A DNA stretch of 41,282 nt from Dimorphilus gyrociliatus (lineage: Eukaryota > Annelida > Polychaeta > Dinophilidae): positions 1-41,282 of the forward strand of contig CAJFCJ010000102.1 in assembly GCA_904063045.1 (NCBI GenBank). The letters are read 5' to 3'. Position 1 is the stretch's first letter. Each line of letters starts with the position of its first letter. The notes beneath the pieces were generated by a model. The model was not told the DNA's origin and ran no database searches. It saw nothing but the letters and a program-made list of their open reading frames with translations. Positions 1-9,811 of the stretch are shown piece by piece. The translations under genes were made by a program, and so were the position numbers.

Positions 1-829
1 AATAAATAAATAAACTTGTTTAAAGAGAATATCTCATGACGTCAATGATAATATGCAAGTCGTTTTTAAGATCTTTTTGTCTTTATCTCTAATCAATCAA
101 TCAATCAATCAATCATCCATCAATAGTTTCCCCACTTCCGTTCTGATTAGAACTCTTTAATTATATAAAAAACGAGTCTTGTAGCTTATTTGACGCAGGG
201 ATAATCCATACGTATAAACCATATTGATAAACTGATTATCCTTCACATAATATAAGGATATATCAAAGTATAAATGATGATGGATATTTTCGTTCGGAAG
301 AGAAAACATACGTTCCGCAAGCTTATTCTTTATCATCATCTCTTAAATGCGAAAATTTCATAGTGGTAAACAAACAAACAGCTTATCTATCAATCAATCG
401 ATGGATAGATATGCAAATTTATGTTGTATACCTAACTACCAATATATTTTGTTCTTAACTATCTTAGCTAAGCGATAAAATAAAGTCTTATTTCATTTCA
501 ATAAACTTTCAAGTGTATTTAATCTGCGACGAAAAACACACAATACAAAAAATTTACTATCTCAAGTTTCAGTTGAAAACGAGAGAGTTGAGATGTTAAC
601 TATTTCTATAGTCTCACGAATTGCATCTTAAGCACTCCAAAGTTTTGCTCTACTGCAGCAAACTTTGGGCAGATATATTAAGCCAACTGCAAGACCGCAT
701 CAGATTCTCATGACAAAAGCGTTGAGGTTAATAAAAGCGTAACCATTTAAAACTCTGAAAGTTGATGAGGTTGAAGCTGTATCTCGGAGATAGTATATAT
801 GGAGTGTCGTCAATCAGGTTAAAGTTGCT
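1..829. other. AT-rich intergenic stretch with simple repeats
   Basis: I see no convincing gene here. The stretch opens with AAAT-type repeats and carries an (AATC)n tetranucleotide run at about 91–115. The one notable structure is a 32-nt hairpin at 637–668, given separately. The 60-residue frame on the minus strand at 157–339 has no coding signature. Confidence 0.5.
637..668. other. Near-perfect short hairpin
   Basis: CCAAAGTTTTGCT pairs with AGCAAACTTTGG with one bulged base, leaving a 7-nt loop (CTACTGC). The arms are about 12 bp. This is too short for a typical animal pre-miRNA. It lies downstream of the stop codon of the minus-strand exons at 830–1119, so it could sit in their 3' UTR or be chance. 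Confidence 0.45.
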
Positions 830-1119
830 TTACGAAAGGCTTAACGTTCGGTCTATGATAAGAAAAGAATAATTAAAACTTGTATGAAATTACATATACA
901 AAAAGAGAAAGTAACATTCGACTTACCGACGAGGACATTGCCTTCAAATGCTTCCACTTTATGCGGCAAATTGCTAGCGACTAACACATAAGCACTGCTA
1001 ACTATGCTTGAAACTGTATTTCAATAAAATATATTAATTAATGGCATAATAAAAATGTTTTGTTTTCTTACCATTTAAAGTGTCTCCGTCGACGACCGGA
1101 ACGAAAAGGATGGTGATTG
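830..1119 (-). CDS. C-terminal exons of an unrecognised protein (5' end unresolved)
   Basis: Three short exons are visible on the minus strand: about 1119–1072, 1013–927 and 852–830 (TAA stop). Introns at 1071–1014 (58 bp, GTAAGA...TACAG) and 926–853 (74 bp, GTAAGT...CATAG) join in phase. The read-through peptide includes ITILFVPVVDGDTLN, then SSAYVLVASNLPHKVEAFEG, and ends RTLSLS. I do not recognise the family. The frame hits TAA just upstream of the first exon, directly after a TACAG acceptor, so the 5' part is either another exon not found or the gene is broken. The two good splice pairs and phase agreement are the main evidence; the protein is too short for homology by eye. Confidence 0.45.
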
Positions 1120-1980
1120 GTTTACACGTAGGTTACTGTATTTTTGTGTATGAACTTTTAAGGGAGAAGAAGATGTCTGAAAGCAATTTATTAATGGTAT
1201 CCATTTTAGTTTTTCTAAAATAGGTTATAATCTATAAATTGTTGTATTTAATGCATGCTTTCGTAAAAGTGAGTGAAAAGTGACTTTTAGTTAGATAAAT
1301 TCAATTAAATTATTTTAAGCAAATAGACAGAATTTAAAATATTTTTAAAAATTGAAAAATATAGATAGTTTGAGCGGGTGATTTTACTATAAAAAGATTT
1401 AATTTCATTAAAAAAATACTATCAACACTTGTCTATTCTCTTTTTCTATGCCTCTAAAAGATAATTTGAGATTGATTTATTATATTTAATGTTATATTAG
1501 AGGTAGAAAATATGAAATTTTCGTAAATGTTGAACAGGATCTATAATATAATTAACAGTAATTCAATATGGATTTCATTAAAATTCTTGACAAATTTGCC
1601 TAGAAGACCATTTTTTTATCTATTCTACAATAGTTAGTATTGGAAACTACTAATTTACTAATAAAATGCCGGTAAACACACAATCGAATTGGCTTTGGCT
1701 AAAAAGAATACTTGAAGAATTATATATGGATGCCATTTTGAAAATGTTAGTTGACTCGTGCAATCACTCGCGATACGTAATATTCATATAATGATATATG
1801 AAAACAAATAATAAAAGTTATAGATTCAACGAAATTAATTACTTTTAAGTATTCAATATAATTTGATCAGTATGTTTGGAGAATGGTTCAACTATCGACT
1901 TGGATTATTAATTATGAAAACAGGTGGATGTTGAGAGAATTAGTTAATTCTACAACGTTGAAAAATGGACAGATGGGTAG
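1120..1980. other. AT-rich stretch, no feature seen
   Basis: I see no open frame, strong splice-site pair, RNA gene or repeat worth naming in this stretch. Confidence 0.5.
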
Positions 1981-1983
1981 TAG

Positions 1984-2283
1984 TCAAAAGTCTTTAAAGT
2001 CTCTTTTATTGAGAGAGTAATTACAGATCGAGTGGAACGATTTGAGAAAAGCTATCGAAAACAAGATCATCTTGAGAGAGAACTAAAAGAAAGGAAAGCA
2101 AATGGAATTTGGAACAAATATTTAACAGCAATCATTCGCATGAAAGAACGTATTGATAACTCGCAGTTAGGACAATCTCCCATACCAGACATAGTAGAGA
2201 AAGTGATGAAAGAACCATCAAAAGAAGTTCCACATCAACGTAAGAATGATGACTACGGTTGTCAAATAGGCTTAATGATTTAA
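1984..2283 (+). CDS. Weak ORF, charged protein of unknown function
   Basis: An open frame of about 99 codons follows an in-frame TAG and ends with TAA at 2283. It has no early ATG, so if real it is an internal or terminal exon, or a relic. The product is strongly charged and probably helical (…HLERELKERKANGIWNKY…, then PIPDIVEKVMKEPSKEVP). It sits just upstream of R2-like debris, so it may be a diverged piece of a mobile element rather than a host exon. I do not recognise it. Confidence 0.25.
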   Translation, partial: SKVFKVSFIERVITDRVERFEKSYRKQDHLERELKERKANGIWNKYLTAIIRMKERIDNSQLGQSPIPDIVEKVMKEPSKEVPHQRKNDDYGCQIGLMI

Positions 2284-2519
2284 CAGGCAATGTCTAACTC
2301 TCCTGAACAAGGTTGCCTCCCTCCTAAGAATGATAGGAGAGTCAGTGTGATATATAGGACTACATTGCGTCACTTTTTGTACCTTATAAAAGATTCAACT
2401 GGTGCTTGTTGTTACTATTTACAATGTAAAGTATTAGATTCTTTATATAAATGTAGCTGTATCTTTATGATAACGTCATCTTTTCTCTTCTTAATACCTA
2501 TATAATGAAACACAGGCCG

Positions 2520-3630
2520 GCTAGAACTTGATATCCGTTGATATAGGCGCCGTAAGCATCCTTATAGCTTCTACAACGAATCTTCCCAAAGGCAAACGCC
2601 TGGACGTTCAAAAGGTACCACCGCTATGTTGATCGGGTCAATACGATCATCGTATCTGAAAGCAGTACCCGGCCTGAGGAGAGAGGATCATTCGGAGAGA
2701 ATCATATTGATTGCGATAGTAGCTCCAGTAGTAGGACGAGCTCCTTTTTACCAGATGATTTTGTACAGAGTTGTGACGGTCTGCTTAAAGATTATTGCCC
2801 GTCCTGTAGTTATTTAAAACACGACGTAAGGACTACTCCGCATGCAATTAGTAACCACTGCAATCCGGTCTGGTGCGGTTGTCGAAACGAGATTTGACAG
2901 GAAGGATGCCCAGTCTGGCTGTATAGATGAAGCCAAGAGACGGTCAGATGCGGAACGCATCACCGAAATCACTGATTGAACAGCGGAGAAAGAGGAGGAG
3001 AATTAGTCAATTGTAGAGCCGTTCAAATAGTCTCATCAGTATTTGATACGTGATTTGGCGGTATTAACCAGAGCTACACCCACGAGAAACCGGATAGCGG
3101 GATCCTGAGCCTTAATTAGCCAGAAGACATGATCCACGTTTGAGGTGGACGAACTTACGGTTGCAAAGGTAAGCCACGACGGAAGTTAGAGATAATTAAT
3201 CACCAAATCGTCGCAAATGTCGTAGATCTTCCCAGGACTCTGGTTGACGGCTCTTAATGTATGCTCGAAGCAGAGATTGAAGAGAAGAGGGCTAAGGCCT
3301 TCTTCCGTGATCATCTGCGTATAGACATTGGTGTAATAGATGTTACGTATCAGGGCCACAAGACGGGTTGGGGTTCCGATGTGGAGGAGAGTCTGGAAGA
3401 TGCCTTTGCGAGGAATCGATAGGGAAAGGCCTGGACCACATCAACGAAGCTAATATTGAGTCCCTTTTTCTTCCTTTTATCGATGTTCCCGATCCGGATT
3501 CCAAAGGTCGTTGATCCAGCAGAGCTACAGATTCGGAGAAGTAGGCTGTTGGGTGGGTGAGCAGAAGTTGAGCATTTGGGTTGATCCCGGATTGATTGGT
3601 TAGTTAGCTATTTAAGAAAAAAGTCTCCGG
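2520..3630 (-). mobile_element. Degenerate R2-like LINE, reverse transcriptase fragment
   Basis: GC-richer than its surroundings. Read on the minus strand, about 3490–3425 gives KKGLNISFVDVVQAFP, the RT palm motif (F-x-D-V-x-x-A-F). About 3425–3185 then gives IFQTLLHIGTPTRLVALIRN, GLSPLLFNLCFEHTLRAV (the G-x-P/L-S-P-L-L-F-N box) and ICDDLVI (the FADD/YADD box with Ile-Cys replacing Phe-Ala or Tyr-Ala), ending at a TAA. Frames shift between motifs, so the copy is dead. The motif order and close resemblance to the remnants at 17.3 and 26.9 kb suggest the R2 clade (RLE-type non-LTR elements). The lower-coordinate part (2520–2880) has similar composition but I could not assign it. Confidence 0.65.
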
Positions 3631-3685
3631 AGACGAACAGTACCTCCACCTATATGCAGTTGAACTAGTTCCAAATTCATTATAG

Positions 3686-3709
3686 GGTTAGGTTAGGGTT
3701 AGAGTTATC
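3686..3709 (+). repeat. Interstitial telomere-like repeat (TTAGGG/TTAGG)
   Basis: A short run of TTAGGG and TTAGG units (AGGGTTAGGTTAGGGTTAG) lies between two R2-like fragments. The same 15–16-mer occurs in reverse orientation at 16622–16640, beyond the 3' end of another R2-like fragment. Confidence 0.6.
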
Positions 3710-3789
3710 CATTGGTCTTTTTTCAGGGAGATGCAATTGCCATTGATTTTTATTCCAGATTTATCTTCCTCCGTTAGAACAATCAATGT

Positions 3790-4870
3790 CCCTCAATGCG
3801 TCTTTACACTAGGTGATCGGGATCAATTCTTGACGTATGATGATCAACAAAAAATATCGATTACAGAAGGGAGTCTACCTCCTTTATAACGGTGAGCATC
3901 TTTGATTATAAACAGGAGATTGAATCGTCTCCAACAGAGCTTACATCATTGCTATGCTCCAAATGGTGCTGATTCTTGAAATTGGAAGAATTGAACGAAG
4001 ATGTTCTAATGTATCAATGCGGTACTACGTTGAGGATGAACCATTCAATCTTAGAAACAGGGCAAACAGTAACATTGGAGAGTGGAAACTATGTTTGGTT
4101 TGCCAGAATTCGGGAATCTATAAATTAACCATGACATGTTGAGCATAGCGGAGATTTTGAACGAAAGATTGACAGAGCCATGAACCTGAACAATGCATGT
4201 CTTGTTGTAGGTATTAACTTATTGTATTCCTTTAATCGTCCTATGTATGACAATCCATCTGGCGAACATGGTGTCAATCCTCTGTGACGGGCGGATTGGG
4301 TCTATTCAAGCTCGCGGACAAACTCCCCATTGCGCAAGCTTCTCAAGTCTCCCAACTGCTAATAAACTCTACGGAAAAAACGTCAACAGTTCTCGTTGGG
4401 CAATGTTCACAAGGTGATATCACGAAAATTAAGAAGGGAATTCGAGGCCAGGGTACAGGAAATGTTGTAGTTCTTATACAATTACCGGAAAGTACCCTTT
4501 ACCTGCAAATCCTCTGCACATAAAACAATGATTAGCCGCGAAAATTAAAGAGTCTATACCCTGTCGAATGGTATTGGGAAAGGAAATTGAACGCAAAGCA
4601 AAACAGGATCAATCCCAACAATCAATCCTTTAATGTCTATCACGCTAAAGCAGCCTACAACGCCAACAAATGTAAGCTCTGTACGCTCGCCGAACAAGGG
4701 AAGACCCCTATCATCCAGCCAACACCGCCTTCATCAAGACAGGATTGTAGAGAAGATTATTACTCGAGGCCCATGCAAGAAACAATAATAATCCATCTTA
4801 ATTCAATTCTCCATAGGTTCGATAATAGCCATTCAACCATCCACCTGCAGAAGATCCCAGAATAACGGCA
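3790..4870 (+). mobile_element. Degenerate R2-like LINE, thumb and C-terminal fragment
   Basis: On the plus strand, about 4287–4360 encodes GGLGLFKLADKLPIAQASQ followed by LL, which resembles the conserved segment after the RT palm of R2-clade proteins (compare GGVGVIPARVDVDVARVG and GGIGIIPTQIG in the two other remnants). About 4660–4700 has KLCTLAEQGK, matching KLAEQGR in the 27.7 kb remnant. Upstream (3840–4140) several short open pieces lie in different frames. It is transcribed away from the RT fragment at 2520–3630, so the two are not one intact element. Dead copy. Confidence 0.5.
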
Positions 4871-6034
4871 CGCCTGAAACACTTCCAATTGTACTGCAAA
4901 CATCTGTCTCGTCCAGGCTAGATTGGAAAAGGCTATTCGACTGGAGGAGGGCAATACTCTAATGGCCAACCACACCGAAGAAAGTTCCAATAATTCCGCT
5001 CGCTCGTTTCATCACTAAAGGTAACAATTATACGACGGTAAATGATGTAACAATTGTATTCGAAAGATTTTGAAGACGCGAACAGAAAGAAGAAAGAGAA
5101 AATAAAAGTATTACCCAACATTGATTAATTTACCTAAATTAAGGGACGGCGACCGGACTAAAAAGATAGAGCGATGAAGAAGAAACGGAAGAAGGAAGTA
5201 AAAACGTGAAAAAGTGGTTATATAGATAAGGATTGGTATTGATCTCTCCGCTTCAATTAACTCTATTAACTAGCTCATCAATTTCTGCATTCTCAGGTGA
5301 AAACGATTGCTAAAAATGAAACTTACCAAATAAATATTCCGATTGTCGGTCTAATAATCATTTCAACAATTTTCTCTTCATGATCCTTCTGTTTAAAATG
5401 AAAAGGCCATCTACTATCTATACGAAATTTCATTTGAAAACACATATAATATATATATATTGCAGTCATCATTCATTTTTAAGACAGTCCTTTAAAAATA
5501 ATCACAAAAATGATGCATGATTATTTGAGAAACTGCAAAGCATCTGGAGCGTATCGCTTTAATTTTCATTATTTGATAACATTAAAAGCTGTTTCCTTCC
5601 TAATCGATGATAGCAGAGATCTTCTACATTTGTGTCAAAATGATAATCTATGTAAGACTATCAAAAATACAGAGAACTGAAAACGTTCAACTTATAAATA
5701 ACTTTGAAGAAGAGTTCATCGATTCAAACTCAACTGCAATTTAAATACGAAAAGTTATACACTTAAAAATGTCACATTAATTCAATCGCATCTCGAAACA
5801 GGCGTTCCAACCGCAATAACTAAATTAGTATCATTCGGAAAAAGTCGACAAATCAGTTAAAACTACATTCCAGTCGATTGCAGTAGCTAACCGACAATTC
5901 TATTTATTACCGAGATACTTTTAAAGGCGATAAAAGCTAGTCATTTACTGCCTACAGTTTATACTTTTTCAAACGGCGTAAGCTTGAAAAGGCCAGTTGT
6001 TTGATGAATGATAATCAAATAACAATAAAAACAA

Positions 6035-6852
6035 ATATAGACGGTGATAAATGATTTATTGATTCCAAAGTCTGCCTTGTAATAATCAAATCAGTAAACA
6101 AAGAAACAATTTCACAGCTCACGATGTCACACATTAATGTTGAACTTGTTGTTAAGTCGAACTTAAAAAAGTCCAACCCGGTTGAAAACCATTGAGGATA
6201 TCAACCACAAAATGTAAGACATCAATGAATGGAACAAAAAGCCCAAATGTTCTGCCGTTCGCTAGTTCAAACGAGATTCAAGTCTATTCATCAAAGCCAA
6301 GAAATTAAACTTTGTGTAGGAGAAAATCCTGTTTCGAAAGAAAAATAAAAATTAATAATGAAATTCCTGATAAATAAAAGATATAAAGATGCGACGATCA
6401 ATACTTACTTATTACAAGACATTGAGAAGTGATTTCCAAATCTGGTCGTCCTGACTACTGAAAGTCACGAGTTTTGTCTAGACATACGTAGGTGGGAAAC
6501 TTCCATGGCGAAAAACGTTCAAAGCGCGTTCTCAATGACAACATGTTACTAAATGCAAGTAAATCGAATTCACTTTTTCACATGTTGGCAGGTCTTTGGA
6601 ATCAAATGTCAATTATAACCGCCCTTCATTCTCTTTGAGAAGGCAGTTCATAAAAAAACTACTTTCTCAAATCAGCCTTTTTGCCCTGATTATTTTAAAT
6701 TAAACATTCAATGATCTACGTTTAATTGTTAGTCTTATTTATATTCACATACCTATTCACCAATTTGTCACCATTCCAACAAAGTCATCGTTCTTCATTG
6801 ACGTCTAGGCGGAGATGCTGCTTCATCGGCGGCTCGAGCAAAAAGGAAAGAT
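6035..6852 (-). ncRNA. Spliced noncoding RNA gene, family copy 1
   Basis: Predicted exons on the minus strand: about 6852–6753 (donor GTATGT), 6632–6409 (donor GTAAGT) and 6328 to about 6035 (acceptor CAG/G after a pyrimidine tract), with AATAAA at 6060–6055. Intron 2 is 80 bp. The first exon begins near a pyrimidine run (TCTTTCCTTTTT) that resembles a 5'TOP start. Exon 2 can fold: UUUCC/GGAAA at 6499–6433 enclosing CGU-GACU/AGUC-ACG. Exon 3 carries a nested hairpin at 6177–6140 (GUUGGACUU/AAGUUCAAC around UUAAGU-UCG-ACUUAA). No frame survives across the paralogues: in exon 2 a 1-nt indel after TCTAGACAAAA changes frame against the copy at 30.3 kb. Hence noncoding, perhaps an RNA host gene; no box C/D snoRNA was found in the introns. 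Splicing is inferred, not observed. Confidence 0.6.
6140..6177 (-). other. Conserved nested hairpin in the ncRNA 3' exon
   Basis: On the RNA (minus) strand GUUGGACUU pairs with AAGUUCAAC (9 bp with one G·U). Inside it UUAAGU-UCG-ACUUAA forms a perfect 6-bp hairpin with a 3-nt loop. The same fold is at 13907–13944 and, diverged, at 30080–30115, where one inner A–U pair becomes G·U (UUAAGU-UCG-GCUUAA) and one outer pair is lost. Retention in a diverged paralogue is modest support for a structured element. Confidence 0.5.
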
Positions 6853-6855
6853 TAA

Positions 6856-7520
6856 CCGTCCGCAATTACAGTCCTCCTTCACACATACACTAATCAAAAT
6901 TTTCCAAATTAGTATATCAATCATGGACGCTTGGTTGTTTTTCTATATATTTGTATATTAATACTCAATATTCGCACCATTTTTCTTTCCAATATTAGTA
7001 CTCTATCGTCTCTTGATTTCTTTGTTTTATCGTTATTTTCGAATGTTTATCAAAAATCTATTATTGAACATATTTATGTTGGAAATCGCAACAGAATATG
7101 ATCAATTTATTTCATAAAATGCAATTTAACGATAATGTATTTTTTTACGAAAGTTTTCACGTCCCTCCAATATTTAAATGCTTTTAAAACTTTAATAATC
7201 ACTTTCTACTTTCAAATGCAATATTCAATAGGTTTTAATGATGAAATATTTTGTTAGCAGTCAATATTTTGGAATGAGTATGACAGAACTTTACAAAAGT
7301 GTAGCATTAATAAACTGAATCGTTATTTTTAAAATATTGACGGTTTCAGTAGGCAAAGTTGACATTTCGAAGGTTATTCCATTACAAATACGGCAAGTTA
7401 GAGTGTAATTATATAGCTGAAATATTATAGAATATAATGAATATACAATATTGTTATGATTCACTCGATTTCAACGTATTATTCTGTTTTAAAACGGAAG
7501 ACATCAACGAATGATCGATT
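6856..7520. other. Upstream region of ncRNA copy 1
   Basis: No gene seen. It is AT-rich and homologous to the matching intervals of copies 2, 3 and 4. A recognisable shared block is TTTCGAATGTTTATCAAAAA (about 7037), seen in diverged form at 21000 and 30950. A diverged AAAAATGG motif lies about 130 bp upstream of the pyrimidine start, where copies 3 and 4 have AAAATGGCGGA and AATATGGCGGA. Confidence 0.4.
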
Positions 7521-7712
7521 GTGACGTCATTCAGTCACTTTGAGATGACACGTGCTTTTTTCATCATCGAATTTCTTGGAAGTCGTAACACATTTGATAA
7601 TTGTAAAAATATTTTGCTGTATATTGAGATAGATAGTACCTGGCTTGTATCGTCATAGAGCTTAAAATGATGAAGATTTAATTAAAATTGAAAGTTTTAT
7701 TATCGCCGCCAT
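7521..7712. promoter_or_regulatory. CRE/E-box/ATGGCGGC module, type A copy 1
   Basis: A palindromic CRE core TGACGTCA (7522–7529) is followed 19 bp later by an E-box CACGTG (7549–7554) and a T-run. About 150 bp further is GCCGCCAT (7705–7712), which reads AAATATGGCGGC on the minus strand and resembles a YY1 site. The same order, orientation and spacing occur at five other places in the window. It sits 670–860 bp upstream of the predicted start of the minus-strand ncRNA and just beyond the 3' end of the gene at 7760–9811. Which transcript it serves is not resolved. Confidence 0.55.
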
Positions 7713-7759
7713 ATTTAAATTGTTATCTAAATAAAATCATAGTTATTATCAAGTATTCT

Positions 7760-9811
7760 TCAAGGATTTACATGACAAACTTGAACATCATGTAAAATAT
7801 CTTGTCGTGCAATCAGAATGTTAAAAAATATTCGCTTAACAAATTGAAAAGTTGGATTACATTGAAATATATAAGTGTTCAATTGGTCAATAGATTGAAT
7901 AGTGTCGTTTAGTGAACAATAGGTCTTTATCATATCGTCACTTTCATAGTGAAATTTGACATTAATATAGACATTTAAGGTATGATGATGTCTTAAAGTT
8001 ATTGTAGGATTGGACTGATTGAAAATATTAAAAGATTTTGTAGAGAGAAGACGCTCTTGAATAGTCAATTCTCTTCTTCCTATAACTGCACAAGTTTCGT
8101 ACAGATGATCAACAAGAGCATGGCGAAGAGACGGGCAAAGCGTATCATTTTCGAAGCTGATCACTCTTCCATCTGTAAGCGTGAAAAATAATGATAAGAA
8201 CAGGGAGATTTGCAGTAGGGAATGGACTAAAGATTAAACCTGTATCATAAACACGGAATAGTTGAGTAGAACTATGAAAATTATTAAGAATATTAATCCC
8301 AGAAATGACGAATTGATGATTAAGATAAAGATTAAATAGAGAATTAAAATGATATTGAATTCCAGTCCCAATTGAAATTTTCCCATCTGAAAAATCAATC
8401 CATAAATCATTCCAAACCTTACAATTCCATCTGTTTTCATTGTGAATAGGAATATCTTTATAATTGCCCGTTTCCAATACAATTACTTGTTGATTGTCGA
8501 TTGTGGAAGATAAACGCATAGTAAGAACTCTTTCACCATCTTCATTTAGAAGCGTTACAATAGAATTCCTACAGTAAATATCATCTCTTTTATCGAAGAT
8601 ACCAAAGCTAATCGCTGTCGATTTAATTGGTAAATAAAAGTTGGCGCTATCCTCAGCTTCTATTCCAAACTTCCTGTTCGGTTTTACTAGAATAATACAG
8701 TACATTATGTACACACTGTATATATACAGTATTGTAATTAGGACAATTCTTTGGACACTTACATTGTGCAAAAACCTCAACAATTGATAATCCATTGTCG
8801 AATTTGTAATAGAATTGTGTAAACGTTAATCTTACAGAACCTTCTATATTCTTTCCTCCGTAATACAAACAAACTCGACCACTATACGGTAAAGCAAGTT
8901 GCTGAATGCTTCCGAAACTCCAAGTGATAGATAAGCCTTTTGCTGTTCGCTGCATAGCGTAGCTGTTAAAGAAAAGAAAAACAACGATAAATATCCTAAT
9001 TGATTGATTGGTTGATTGATCCATACCGATTTGCGGTACAAAGTTTCATTGGTCGTATCTTATATGGAAATGTAACAAGTATATTATGACCATAACAATT
9101 ACCCTGTCGACATAATACAGCCCAACCATGAAGCTGACTTGATTTTATGAAAATAGGCTAAAGCATAGATGCATTTCCATTTAGAATTGTATTCATGAGA
9201 AGATTGACAAGTTGCACCAATAAACCTATTAGCAACATTCGTATAGTATAAATCATTATTATCTTGGCCATTATCAATTGATTCTGAAATGATAGTTATG
9301 CTTTTGAATACAATCAATCTAAAACAACTAGTTATACCGTCGTATGCATAGGCTATAATACTACTCTTTCAAAGTATACTTTAGCACTTGTTCCCTTACT
9401 AAATTGAACAATAGCAACGTCTATATGATAGATAGAGTCAACGAATCTTTGACTTAGGCATATTTCAGTAATATCGTAAGATTTTGAAAAGTCTATCCGA
9501 ATATATTTGGACGTACAAGTTTCTTTATTTGTACAAGAACTAGCCCATTCTGTTGATGATTCCCATAAAGGTTTCATTGCATTTTCGCACAAAGTATGTT
9601 CGTTAAACGACGAGTTTGTTGTACAAGATGAACCATACTTTTCACTTACAATATTTATAAGATTACCACCTGAAATTGTTAAAAAACAACAACAACAAGA
9701 GATTTATAGGAAATTCACTGATAATCCTAATCGTTTACCTCTTTGATATGGAAAAATTGATGATATCTTGATAGAGATAATTAGATATAGTTTGAAAATT
9801 GCTATTATCAT
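7760..9811 (-). CDS. Secreted protein with two F5/8C-like domains and a FAMeT-like domain
   Basis: Exons on the minus strand: 9811–9739 (ATG and a hydrophobic leader MIIAIFKLYLIISIK), 9669 to about 9362, about 9283–9027, 8962–8763, 8686–8240 and 8172–7760 (TGA). Resolved introns are 64–76 bp and in phase. Domain 1 (exon 2) has GGNLINIVSEKYGSSC, EWASSC and YIRIDFSKSYDITEICLSQR, a galactose-binding/discoidin-like pattern. Domain 2 (exons 3–4) has ATCQSS, WAVLCRQGNCYGHNILVTF, RPMKLC and VRLTFTQF. Exon 5 has LWIDFSDGKISIGTG, typical of farnesoic acid O-methyltransferase-like (PF12248-type) domains, which are usually binding modules, not enzymes. Exon 3 shows a 1-nt frame break near 9130–9160 and the exon 2/3 junction does not keep phase, so this is a young pseudogene, an assembly error, or a gene with splicing I misread. 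AATAAA lies at 7699–7694. About 560 residues. Confidence 0.65.

Larger units (their letters stand above)
5210..7725. repeat. Segmental duplication A, copy 1
   Basis: This segment recurs in the same orientation at about 12515–15497. Similarity starts at a shared GTGGTTATATAGATAAGGAT (about 5215 and 12522), is patchy to about 5713, then is near-identical from 5714 to about 7640 (13481 to about 15410), with only scattered substitutions and 1-nt indels. It fades just past the GCCGCCATATTT motif at 7705. It contains the noncoding gene at 6035–6852 and the regulatory module at 7521–7712. Confidence 0.85.

Noticed and set aside
91-115. CRISPR-like or regulatory array in the (AATC)n run
   Set aside because: It is an uninterrupted tetranucleotide microsatellite without spacers.
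2626-2817. 63-codon plus-strand ORF in the GC-rich block
   Set aside because: It is antisense or adjacent to the minus-strand R2-like fragment and shows no motif of its own.
6329-6408. Box C/D snoRNA in the introns of the ncRNA family
   Set aside because: No RUGAUGA/CUGA pair with terminal stem was found in intron 1 or 2 of copies 1 and 4; a TTGATGA in exon 3 of copy 1 is not conserved in copy 4.
8763-9024. A separate gene starting at ATG 9024 with a signal peptide (MDQSTNQSIRIFIVVFLFF)
   Set aside because: This start lies inside a 64-bp intron (GTATGG at 9026 to TTTAACAG at 8963) that joins the exon in phase to upstream coding sequence, so the leader is an intron artefact.
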